Program-made: the position numbers and the translations under genes | Shown here: piece after piece, positions 1-5,482 of the stretch | Layout of the letters: each line of letters opens with the position of its first letter | Numbering within the stretch: the first letter of the stretch is position 1 | Assembly: GCA_021815005.1 (NCBI GenBank) | Contig: JAKAHL010000075.1 | Location: 1 to 8,208 of the forward strand | From: Chloroflexota bacterium | GTDB taxonomy: Bacteria > Chloroflexota > Limnocylindria > Limnocylindrales > CSP1-4 | Direction of reading: 5' to 3' | DNA length: 8,208 bases | Notes under the pieces: generated by a model | What the model was told of the DNA's origin: nothing | Databases searched by the model: none | The model's input: the letters and a program-made list of their open reading frames with translations, nothing else

Positions 1-63
1 CATGGCGGGCCGTGGAGCGGGCGGGCCAGACGGCAACCCGGTAGAGGGGACGTCGGTCCGGGG

Positions 64-1371
64 TCAGCCGACCGACGGCGAGGACGACGGCGCGTCGCCC
101 GCCACGGCCGTCGTCGGCGCGCGGTCGAGGACGAGCACCGCCACGAGCCCGGCAATGACGGCCCAGCCGAAGATGATCAGGCCGGTCTGGATGCCCCATG
201 CCTGCGCGATCCCGCCGAGCAGCAGCGCGCCGATGGGCGTCGTGCCGCCCATGAGCAGCGTGAACAGGCTCATGACGCGCCCGCGGTAGGCGTCCGTCGA
301 AGCCATCTGCAGCCGCGTGTTGGCGCTGACTGACGCCGTGACGCCCGTGAGGCCGGCGAGCAGCATCAGGACGACGCTCGCATCGTGCCAGGGCGACAGC
401 CCGAGCGCGACCAGCACGGCACCGAGCCCGAACCCGCCGATGAGGAACCGGCGCTCCGTCGCGCCCCGGCTGCGCATGAGCGCGATGCCGGCCGCGAGCG
501 AGCCGAGCCCGAACGCGGCCTGGAGCGCCCCGAGGCCCTCCGGGCCGGTGCCGAGGGCCACCGTGAGCAGCGGCGTGGCCACCGACCAGTTGAAGCCGAG
601 CAGGCCCACGATCCCGAACAGGGCCAGGATCCGGCGGATCCGCCGCGTGCCGAGCGCGTAGCGCAGGCCGGCGCCGATCTCGGAGCCGATCCCGCCCCGC
701 TGGGCGTCCGCACCCTCGCGGGCGCGCGGCGGCCGGGCGTGTGCCGGGCGGAGGACAACCAGGACCGCGATGGCCGGCAGGAAGCTGGCCGCGTTGAGGA
801 GGAGCGTCGGGCCGACGCCGAAGATCGCCACCAGCACGCCGCCGAGGCCGCTGCCCAGCAACCGAGCGACGTTGAACTGCACGCTGTTGACCGCGACGGC
901 GTTGCCGACGAGGTCGCGGCCCACGATCTCGGGCACGAGGGCCTGCTGGGCGGGCATGCCGAAGGCGTTGGTCAGACCGAGGATCAGCGCCATCACGCCG
1001 ACCTCCCAGTACTGCACGTGGCCGGACACCACGAGCACGCCCAGCACCAGGGCCTGGAGCATCGCGCCGACCTGGGTTGAGATCAGCAGCTTGCGGCGCG
1101 GCAGCCGGTCCGCGATGACACCGCCGAGCAGGGGGAAGACGAGCATGGGCAGGAACTGCAGCGTGGTCACGGTGCCCAGGGCCACTGCCGAGTTGTTGGT
1201 GAGCTGGAGGACGAGCCACGCCTGGGCGAGGGTCTGGGCCCAGGTGCCGATGCCCGAGACGAGCTGGCTGGACCAGTACCAGCGGTAGGCGGGGACCGCG
1301 AGAGCGGGCGGGAGCGAACCCCCGAGGCCGCGGCTCGCGTTCGGCGTGACGCCGGGGCCAGGCTCAGCCAC
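64..1371 (-). CDS. MFS drug/metabolite exporter, MFS_3 (EntS-like) type
   Basis: Predicted 435-residue inner-membrane transporter of the major facilitator superfamily, likely a proton-coupled exporter of a small molecule. After about 25 polar residues there are about 12 hydrophobic segments in two halves, joined near residues 210-235 by a charged Arg/Ala-rich loop. The MFS motif A lies between TM2 and TM3: GGVIADRLPRR at about 83-93. The tail is Ser/Pro-rich and soluble. Overall look and length match the MFS_3/EntS-like exporters. I chose the GTG at 1371-1369 rather than the ATG at 1485: an AGGAG ribosome binding site (1382-1378) sits 6 nt upstream of it, and the longer form would add 38 non-hydrophobic residues that overlap the upstream marR gene by about 120 nt. 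With the GTG start the two genes overlap by 8 nt, so translation is probably coupled. Control by the MarR protein is inferred from position. The substrate cannot be read from the sequence. Confidence 0.9.
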   Translation of the reverse strand: MAEPGPGVTPNASRGLGGSLPPALAVPAYRWYWSSQLVSGIGTWAQTLAQAWLVLQLTNNSAVALGTVTTLQFLPMLVFPLLGGVIADRLPRRKLLISTQVGAMLQALVLGVLVVSGHVQYWEVGVMALILGLTNAFGMPAQQALVPEIVGRDLVGNAVAVNSVQFNVARLLGSGLGGVLVAIFGVGPTLLLNAASFLPAIAVLVVLRPAHARPPRAREGADAQRGGIGSEIGAGLRYALGTRRIRRILALFGIVGLLGFNWSVATPLLTVALGTGPEGLGALQAAFGLGSLAAGIALMRSRGATERRFLIGGFGLGAVLVALGLSPWHDASVVLMLLAGLTGVTASVSANTRLQMASTDAYRGRVMSLFTLLMGGTTPIGALLLGGIAQAWGIQTGLIIFGWAVIAGLVAVLVLDRAPTTAVAGDAPSSSPSVG

Positions 1372-1873
1372 GGGAAGCTCCTGTCGGGTCGTGAGGGGTC
1401 GGGGCCGCGCCGGCGAGGCTCTGCTCGAGGCGGTCGAGAACGGCCAGGAACGCGGCGATGTCAGCCTGGCCGACGAGGCTCTCAAGCGTCGCCGTCCACG
1501 CGATGGCCCGTTGCCGGACCTCGCTCGCCAGGGCGAGGCCGGCGTCGGTGGGCTCGAGCACGCGGAGGCGACGGTCTCCAGCGTCCGCGCTGGAGGCGAG
1601 GAGCCCGTCGGCCTCCAGGCCGTCCGCGAGGCGCTTGGCGTTCATCGGGTCCGTGCCCAGGGCTCGGGCGAGCTCCCGCAGGCCGACGCCCGGGCGCTCC
1701 GCGACCGCGCGCAGCACGCTGGCCTGGGCGCCGCTCAACCCGAGATCGGCGATCTGCGCCTGCCAGGCGCCGCGCACGATCCGATGAGCCCGCCCGAGAC
1801 GAAAGCCCAGCCCTGCCTCCAGGCGCCCGGCAGTAATGGCGTCGGGGGTTGACGCCGGATAAGTCGTAGACAT
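1364..1873 (-). CDS. MarR-family winged-helix transcriptional regulator
   Basis: Predicted 169-residue cytoplasmic DNA-binding protein, normal length for MarR proteins, which act as homodimers and usually repress a neighbouring efflux gene until a ligand binds. An N-terminal dimerisation helix (about 13-43) is followed by LGLSGAQASVLRAV (44-57), a helix-turn-helix with the recognition helix near 74-89, and the wing with the family's acidic/Arg signature (D97, D100, R101, R102, R104), then T109-D-A-G. A C-terminal helix (about 130-155) completes the dimer interface. The ATG at 1873-1871 is chosen because MarR homology starts just after it and a TATCTT -10 box lies 6 nt upstream; the frame stays open far upstream, but only as His/Arg/Asp-rich antisense sequence of yeiH. 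It is first in an operon with the MFS exporter and is divergent from yeiH, so autoregulation and control of both sides are plausible but inferred. Confidence 0.92.
   Translation of the reverse strand: MSTTYPASTPDAITAGRLEAGLGFRLGRAHRIVRGAWQAQIADLGLSGAQASVLRAVAERPGVGLRELARALGTDPMNAKRLADGLEADGLLASSADAGDRRLRVLEPTDAGLALASEVRQRAIAWTATLESLVGQADIAAFLAVLDRLEQSLAGAAPTPHDPTGASRG
1378..1382 (-). promoter_or_regulatory. Ribosome binding site of the MFS gene
   Basis: AGGAG on the minus strand, 6 nt before the GTG at 1371-1369. It lies inside the last codons of the marR gene. It decides the start of the transporter, because the ORF stays open for another 38 codons upstream without need. Confidence 0.7.
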
Positions 1874-1879
1874 GACTAC

Positions 1880-1885
1880 AAGATA
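1880..1885 (-). promoter_or_regulatory. -10 box of the marR-MFS operon, leaderless
   Basis: TATCTT reads on the minus strand at 1885-1880, followed by exactly 6 nt and the marR ATG. No Shine-Dalgarno sequence fits in that space. Transcription would begin at or within a base or two of the ATG, giving a leaderless mRNA. No convincing -35 is visible (TTCGTG at 1908-1903 is the best-placed hexamer, 17 nt away, and is weak). Confidence 0.6.
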
Positions 1886-1922
1886 CCACGGGCCGGCAAT
1901 CGCACGAAATGGGTGGTCGCCG

Positions 1923-1928
1923 TACGAT
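1923..1928 (+). promoter_or_regulatory. -10 box of yeiH, leaderless
   Basis: TACGAT at 1923-1928 is followed by 8 nt (CTGCCGCC) and the ATG at 1937. There is no ribosome binding site, so the transcript is probably leaderless. The box lies about 37 bp from the opposing marR -10, so the two polymerase footprints overlap and a single bound regulator could block both promoters. The CGTACG at 1921-1926 is a 6-bp palindrome overlapping the box. Confidence 0.55.
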
Positions 1929-1936
1929 CTGCCGCC

Positions 1937-2998
1937 ATGGAAACGATTCCCCACCGGTCGGGCGAGCCGTCCCGATCGCCCCGGCGCCAGCTCGCCGACC
2001 CACGGCTCGCCCTGACCCTGCTGATCGTCGGCGTCTCCGTCGTGGCGTGGCTCCTCGGCGGCCTCGCGCCCGTGCTCGGCCCGGCGGTTCTCGCGCTCCT
2101 CGTGGGGGCCCTCGTGCGAGGGGGCGCCCCGCTCGACAAGGCGATCGTGGACCCGGCGCCGGTCTGGGGAACGCGGCTGCTGCAGCTCTCGATCGTGGCC
2201 CTGGGCCTGTCGGTGGACGCGGGCGAGGTGCTGCGGGTGGCCGGCACGTCGCTGCCGGTGATGCTCGGCACGCTCGCGGTCGGCATGACCGGGATCACCG
2301 TCATGGGGCGGCTGCTCAAGGTGGACAACCCCGTGCGCGGCATGCTCACCGTCGGCACGTCGATCTGCGGAGCGTCGGCGATCGCCGCGATGGCGCCGGT
2401 GCTCGGCGCCGAGGCCAACGAGATCGCCTACGCGGTGTCGGTCATCTTCGTGTTCAACATCACCGCGGTCATCACCTTCCCGGCCATCGCCCACGCGGTG
2501 GGCTTCGCGCCCCAGACCTTCGCCATCTGGGCCGGCACCGCGGTCAACGACACCTCGTCGGTGATGGCCGCGGCGTTCGCCTTCGGCGCTGGCACCGCCG
2601 CCTACGCCGCGGTGGTGAAGCTGTCGCGGACGCTCATGATCCTGCCGATCACGGTGGTCACGGCGGTCGTCGCCTCGCGCGGCCACGAGGAGGACGTGAG
2701 GACGCGGGCGATCGTGGCCTTCAAGCGGGCGCTGCCGTGGTTCATCGTGGCGTTCGTCGGCGCGTCGCTGCTCAACACCATCGGCCTGGTTCCCACGGGC
2801 GTGGCGCACGCGGCCGCCACCGTGGCGCAGATCGGGACCGTGCTCGCGCTCGCGGGCGTGGGGCTCGGCACGCACCTCGACCGCTTCCGGCGGGCCGGGC
2901 CGCGGCCGCTGATCCTGGGCCTCGCGGGCTGGGTGCTGATCGCGGTCACGAGCGTGGTCCTGCAGAACGCGGCCGGGCTGTTCACGCTGACCCGCTGA
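1937..2998 (+). CDS. yeiH: YeiH/UPF0324 family membrane protein (putative sulfate exporter family)
   Basis: Predicted 353-residue polytopic inner-membrane protein of the family Cons_hypoth698/UPF0324, which databases name putative sulfate exporter family transporter; the name rests on bacteria that break down sulfonates, and the E. coli protein YeiH has no firm function. About 10 hydrophobic segments follow a basic N-terminus. Family hallmarks are clear: LQLSIVALGLSVD (82-94), GTSICGASAIAA (140-151), and the loop FAIWAGTAVNDTSSVMAA (195-212), followed by the VVKLSRTLM-like stretch. I chose the ATG at 1937 over the GTG at 1913, because a -10 box ends 8 nt before 1937 and the extra 8 residues would lie across it. 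It is divergent from the marR-MFS operon. LysR-type regulators are the usual neighbours of yeiH, so a MarR neighbour is somewhat unusual. The substrate is not proven. Confidence 0.9.
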   Translation: METIPHRSGEPSRSPRRQLADPRLALTLLIVGVSVVAWLLGGLAPVLGPAVLALLVGALVRGGAPLDKAIVDPAPVWGTRLLQLSIVALGLSVDAGEVLRVAGTSLPVMLGTLAVGMTGITVMGRLLKVDNPVRGMLTVGTSICGASAIAAMAPVLGAEANEIAYAVSVIFVFNITAVITFPAIAHAVGFAPQTFAIWAGTAVNDTSSVMAAAFAFGAGTAAYAAVVKLSRTLMILPITVVTAVVASRGHEEDVRTRAIVAFKRALPWFIVAFVGASLLNTIGLVPTGVAHAAATVAQIGTVLALAGVGLGTHLDRFRRAGPRPLILGLAGWVLIAVTSVVLQNAAGLFTLTR

Positions 2999-3034
2999 GG
3001 CGCGGCGGACGGGGTAGGCGCGGCGGTTGGGGCA
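2999..3034 (+). repeat. Imperfect 18-nt tandem duplication between convergent genes
   Basis: Two adjacent 18-nt copies, GGCGCGGCGGACGGGGTA (2999-3016) and GGCGCGGCGGTTGGGGCA (3017-3034), match at 15 of 18 positions. They start directly after the yeiH stop codon and fill almost all of the 42-nt gap to the stop of the convergent thiF-like gene. The strand is rich in GG and GGGG runs. No hairpin with a T-tract is seen, so how the two convergent transcripts end is not explained. Confidence 0.6.
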
Positions 3035-3040
3035 GCGACC

Positions 3041-4237
3041 CTAGTAGCGCGGCACCGACGGGTCGATCCGGGCCGCCCACGCGTCCACGCCGCCGTCGAG
3101 CACCTGCAGGCGGCCGAAGCCGGCGCGGCGCAGCAGCTCGAACGCCTGCGCGCTGCGCGTCGCGTAGTGGCAGGTCAGCGTGTATGCGCGGGCGGTGTCC
3201 AGCTCGTGCAGCCGGGCCGGCAGCTCGCCCAGCGGGATGAGCAGCGCGCCCGGGATCGCGGCGATGTCTGCCTCGAACCGCTCCCGCACGTCGAGCAGCA
3301 GGGGTGCGTCCCCCGCCTCGCGGCGCCGCTGGAACGCCTCGACGGAGACCATGGGCAGGTCGGTGGCCTCGGGCTCGTGCCCGAGGCCGGGCACCCCGCA
3401 GAAGGCCTCGTAGTCAACGGGCGCGGTGACCGTGGGGCTGTCCCCGCACACCGCGCAGGCCGGGTCGCGCGGGACGCGGACCTCGCGCAGCTCCGGCGCC
3501 AGCGCGTCGAACAGCGCCAGCCGCCCGACCAGCGGGTCGCCGACACCGAGGACGAGCTTGAGAACCTCGAGCGCCTGGAGCGAGCCGATGATCCCGGGCA
3601 GCACCCCCAGCACGCCGCCCTCGGCGCAGGACGGCACGAGGCCGGGGGGCGGCGGCTCCGGGAACAGACACCGGTAGCACGGCCCGCCCGGGGCGCCGAA
3701 CACGCTGACCTGGCCGTCGAACCGGAACACGCTCCCGTATACGGACGGGCGCCCGGTCAGCACCGCGGCGTCGTTCACCAGGTAGCGCGTCGGGAAGCTG
3801 TCGGTCGCGTCGGCGACCACGTCGTAGGCGCGGAACAGCTCGAGGACGTTGCCGCTGTCCAGCCGAAGCGCGTGCGGCACCACGGCGATCTCGGGGTTGA
3901 GCGCCCGCAGCCGGGCCACGGCCGCGCCGAGCTTCGGGAGGCCCACGTCGTCGGTCGTGTACAGGACCTGGCGCTGCAGGTTCGTGAGGTCCAGCGTGTC
4001 GAACTCGGCCACGCCGATGGTCCCGACGCCGGCGGCGGCAAGGTAGAGCAGGAGCGGCGAGCCGAGCCCGCCGGCGCCCACAACCAGCACGCGCGCCGCC
4101 TTGAGCCTGCGCTGCCCCGAGAGCGCCACCTCGGGCAGCAGGAGGTGGCGGCTATAGCGCAGGATCTCCGCGCGACTGAGGTCCGGGCCGTCGCCATGCG
4201 CCCCGGCAACGGGCGCGCGCTTGGGCTGCTCGGTCAT
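3041..4237 (-). CDS. moeZ: ThiF/MoeB-type adenylyltransferase fused to a rhodanese domain (MoeZ/MOCS3-like)
   Basis: Predicted 398-residue cytoplasmic enzyme that adenylates the C-terminal Gly of a ubiquitin-like sulfur carrier (MoaD, ThiS or CysO type) and passes sulfur to it from its own rhodanese domain. The E1-like domain (about 20-235) has the Arg-bearing start RYSRHLLLPEV (27-37), the nucleotide loop GAGGLGSP (54-61), FDTLDLTNLQRQ (79-90), K102, and DATDSFPTRYLVNDA (143-157). CYRC (187-190) and CAVC (261-264) are the paired zinc cysteines; C204 in PSCAEGGVLG is the conserved family cysteine. The rhodanese domain (about 295-398) has LLLDVRE (313-319) and the active-site loop CHYATRS (356-362, nucleophile C356), where the usual mid-loop Gly is Ala. 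It also has TDS where TDN is more common. The gene is convergent with yeiH and divergent from the deaminase. No carrier, moa or thi gene is in the window, so the pathway is open. Start at ATG 4237; no strong ribosome binding site. Confidence 0.9.
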   Translation of the reverse strand: MTEQPKRAPVAGAHGDGPDLSRAEILRYSRHLLLPEVALSGQRRLKAARVLVVGAGGLGSPLLLYLAAAGVGTIGVAEFDTLDLTNLQRQVLYTTDDVGLPKLGAAVARLRALNPEIAVVPHALRLDSGNVLELFRAYDVVADATDSFPTRYLVNDAAVLTGRPSVYGSVFRFDGQVSVFGAPGGPCYRCLFPEPPPPGLVPSCAEGGVLGVLPGIIGSLQALEVLKLVLGVGDPLVGRLALFDALAPELREVRVPRDPACAVCGDSPTVTAPVDYEAFCGVPGLGHEPEATDLPMVSVEAFQRRREAGDAPLLLDVRERFEADIAAIPGALLIPLGELPARLHELDTARAYTLTCHYATRSAQAFELLRRAGFGRLQVLDGGVDAWAARIDPSVPRY

Positions 4238-4254
4238 CGCGGGACGCCATCCAT
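4234..4254 (-). CDS. Possible six-codon leader ORF (MDGVPR) abutting thiF/moeZ
   Basis: An ATG at 4254-4252 opens a frame reading MDGVPR, with a TGA at 4236-4234 that overlaps the moeZ start codon as ATGA. A -10-like hexamer, GAGAAT, lies exactly 6 nt upstream of this ATG, the same spacing as in the leaderless marR promoter. If transcribed from there, the mini-ORF would be translated first and hand ribosomes to moeZ, which has only a poor ribosome binding site of its own. Such a short frame can occur by chance, so this is a suggestion, not a firm gene. Confidence 0.25.
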   Translation of the reverse strand: MDGVPR

Positions 4255-4260
4255 CGGCCT

Positions 4261-4266
4261 ATTCTC
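4261..4266 (-). promoter_or_regulatory. Candidate -10 box of the moeZ transcript
   Basis: GAGAAT on the minus strand (4 of 6 matches to TATAAT), in one of the few A/T-bearing patches of this 133-nt divergent gap. It lies 23 nt before the moeZ ATG and 6 nt before the ATG of the possible mini-ORF. No -35 is evident. It is weaker than the other boxes in the window because it lacks the first T. Confidence 0.3.
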
Positions 4267-4330
4267 GCGTGCCCGCGCCCGGTCCGCCGGGAGGCGGCCG
4301 CCGACCCCGGGGCCACGACCCGGATCGGCG

Positions 4331-4336
4331 TAGGCT
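4331..4336 (+). promoter_or_regulatory. -10 box of the deaminase-reductase operon
   Basis: TAGGCT at 4331-4336, TAnnnT type, 34 nt before the ATG at 4371. Transcription would start near 4343, leaving a leader of about 28 nt that contains an AGGAGG ribosome binding site. No recognisable -35 is present. The same pattern (TAGCAT, TAGCCT) precedes the two downstream genes. Confidence 0.45.
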
Positions 4337-4358
4337 GGCGGCGCCCACCCCACCCGAC

Positions 4359-4364
4359 AGGAGG
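4359..4364 (+). promoter_or_regulatory. Ribosome binding site of the cytosine deaminase gene
   Basis: AGGAGG, 6 nt before the ATG at 4371. It fixes the start there; the frame is open further upstream to 4221, but that extension crosses the promoter and has no family similarity. Confidence 0.75.
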
Positions 4365-4370
4365 CACCAG

Positions 4371-4832
4371 ATGGCGGCAGACCCCGAGGACCTTCGCTGG
4401 ATGGATGTCGCGATCGAGCAAGCGCGGATCGGCCGCGACGAGGGCGGTGTGCCCATCGGGGCGGTCCTCGTCGCCGACGGCAGGGTGCTCGGCGCGGGGC
4501 GCAACCGGCGGGTGCAGGAGGGGAGCGCCATCCGGCACGGCGAGACCGACGCGCTCGAGCACGCGGGTCGCCTGCCGGCCGCCGTCTACGCCCGGGCCAC
4601 GATGTACACCACCCTCTCACCGTGTGACATGTGCACCGGTGCGATCCTGCTGTACAAGATCCCGCGCGTGGTGATGGGCGAGAACCGAACGTTCCTGTCC
4701 CCCGGCGAGGAGCTGCTGCGCGCCCGTGGCGTGGAGGTCGTGAACCTGGACCTGCCTGAGCCCAGGGCGCTGATGGACGGGTTCATCGCCCGGCGCCCGG
4801 ACGTGTGGAACGAGGACATCGGGAAGGAGTAG
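4371..4832 (+). CDS. Zinc-dependent cytosine deaminase, yeast FCY1 type
   Basis: Predicted 153-residue cytoplasmic enzyme of the cytidine-deaminase fold that most likely converts cytosine to uracil plus ammonia for pyrimidine salvage. It matches recalled yeast Fcy1 end to end with a constant offset of 6 residues: EGGVPIGAVL (24-33), zinc ligand and proton shuttle H56-G-E58, LYTTLSPCDMCTGAI equivalent at 78-92 with zinc ligands C85 and C88, GEN at 103-105, F108, and the C-terminal W146 and D149 in RPDVWNEDIG, which close over the substrate in the yeast enzyme. The HGE (not HAE) motif and this C-terminus separate it from guanine deaminases, TadA and the unrelated amidohydrolase CodA. Other nucleobase analogues could be substrates; that is untested. 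It is first in an operon: its stop (4830-4832) is 4 nt from the next start, and the next gene's ribosome binding site lies in its last codons. Confidence 0.88.
   Translation: MAADPEDLRWMDVAIEQARIGRDEGGVPIGAVLVADGRVLGAGRNRRVQEGSAIRHGETDALEHAGRLPAAVYARATMYTTLSPCDMCTGAILLYKIPRVVMGENRTFLSPGEELLRARGVEVVNLDLPEPRALMDGFIARRPDVWNEDIGKE
4824..4829 (+). promoter_or_regulatory. Ribosome binding site of the reductase, inside the deaminase gene
   Basis: AAGGAG lies just before the deaminase TAG and 7 nt before the GTG at 4837. Placing the site in the end of the upstream gene, with a 4-nt intergenic gap, points to co-transcription and likely translational coupling. It supports the GTG as the true start. 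Confidence 0.7.
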
Positions 4833-4836
4833 CGCG

Positions 4837-5394
4837 GTGCGAGCGCTGTACGTGGGCCTGTTCGTCTCGGCCGACGGCGTGGCCGAGTCGCCCAACCTGT
4901 TCGTGGGCCCGTACTTCGACGCGGCCGTCGGGGCCGAGGTCGCCGCGGGGATGGCGCGGACCGACACGGTGCTGCTCGGCCGCCGCCTGTACGAGGACTG
5001 GGCGCGGCACTGGCCGGGCAAGACCGCCGCGGACGATCCGTACGCGCCGTTCATCAACGGCGTGCGGAAGGTGGTCCTCTCGACGACGCTCGAGACGGTG
5101 GGCTGGGCCAACGCCGAGCTCGTCCGGCACGACCACCTCGACGCGGTGCGCGGGCTCAAGGCGGAGGATGGTGGCGACATCGCGGTCAACGGAAGCATCA
5201 GCGTCGCGCAGTCGCTGCTCCGCGCCGGGCTGATCGACGAGCTCCGCCTCCTTGTGTTCCCGGTGGTGGTGGGGTCGGGGCGCCATCTGCTGGAGGGCGT
5301 CGGGAGGATCCCGCTCCGCCTCGTGGCGTCCAAGGCGCTGCCGACCGGCGTCCTTGCGCTGACCTACGCCGTGGAGCACGACGCCGGGGTCTGA
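4837..5394 (+). CDS. Dihydrofolate reductase family protein (RibD_C fold)
   Basis: Predicted 185-residue cytoplasmic NAD(P)H-dependent reductase of the family RibD_C/DHFR-like, a group of mostly uncharacterised stand-alone enzymes of this size. Visible marks: an N-terminal strand and loop LYVGLFVSADGVAE (4-17) with the usual S-x-D-G, the TDTVLLGRRLYEDW segment (42-55), VRKVVLSTTLE (76-86), and the cofactor-binding part DIAVNGSISVAQSLL (114-128), followed by GLIDELRLLVFPVVVGSGRHLL (131-152), typical of the family. The usual cofactor loop G-G/S-G-S appears as V-N-G-S. It is not an obvious FolA (no folate-site signature) and not a complete RibD. It follows the deaminase by 4 nt and shares its promoter, so the two probably act on linked substrates or conditions. 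The substrate is unknown. GTG start supported by AAGGAG 7 nt upstream. Confidence 0.85.
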   Translation: MRALYVGLFVSADGVAESPNLFVGPYFDAAVGAEVAAGMARTDTVLLGRRLYEDWARHWPGKTAADDPYAPFINGVRKVVLSTTLETVGWANAELVRHDHLDAVRGLKAEDGGDIAVNGSISVAQSLLRAGLIDELRLLVFPVVVGSGRHLLEGVGRIPLRLVASKALPTGVLALTYAVEHDAGV

Positions 5395-5452
5395 CCCGCG
5401 GCTGACCGGGGCCTGCGGGACAGAACGACCGCGCCCGGCCGATCGCTGCCGG

Positions 5453-5458
5453 TAGCAT
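5453..5458 (+). promoter_or_regulatory. -10 box of the DUF554 gene
   Basis: TAGCAT, TAnnnT type, 24 nt before the GTG at 5483. It would give a leader of about 18 nt with a strong ribosome binding site. No -35 is evident. It suggests that the DUF554 gene is transcribed separately from the operon upstream, although readthrough across the 88-nt gap is possible. Confidence 0.45.
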
Positions 5459-5471
5459 GGCGACATCCCCC

Positions 5472-5479
5472 AAGGAGGT
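5472..5479 (+). promoter_or_regulatory. Strong ribosome binding site of the DUF554 gene
   Basis: AAGGAGGT, a near-complete anti-16S match, with its GGAGG core 4 nt before the GTG at 5483. The spacing is a little short, but no better start codon follows nearby, and family similarity begins right after the GTG. Confidence 0.75.
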
Positions 5480-5482
5480 CAC

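Noticed and set aside
1..63. Minus-strand ATG at 3-1, possible start of a further gene downstream of the MFS gene
   Set aside because: Only the start codon is inside the window, and there is no ribosome binding site or -10 box before it. The 63 nt hold nothing else I can support.
1364..2875. 503-residue minus-strand frame that includes marR plus a long N-terminal extension
   Set aside because: Only the last 169 residues are MarR-like. The rest is His/Arg/Asp/Gly-rich sequence antisense to yeiH, a typical GC-rich shadow frame.
3167..4333. 388-residue plus-strand frame opposite moeZ
   Set aside because: Its composition (Arg, Gly, Ala, His, Glu-rich, no domain) is that of an antisense shadow; the minus-strand frame carries every ThiF and rhodanese motif.
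4837..5394. Assigning the reductase as FolA or as a riboflavin RibD subunit
   Set aside because: It shares the fold, but the folate-site signature is missing, and the adjacent deaminase is FCY1-like rather than the RibD pyrimidine deaminase.
5395..5419. Possible terminator hairpin after the reductase gene (CCCGC pairing with GCGGG, plus two more pairs)
   Set aside because: Short stem with a 10-nt loop and no T-tract; such pairings are common by chance at this GC content.
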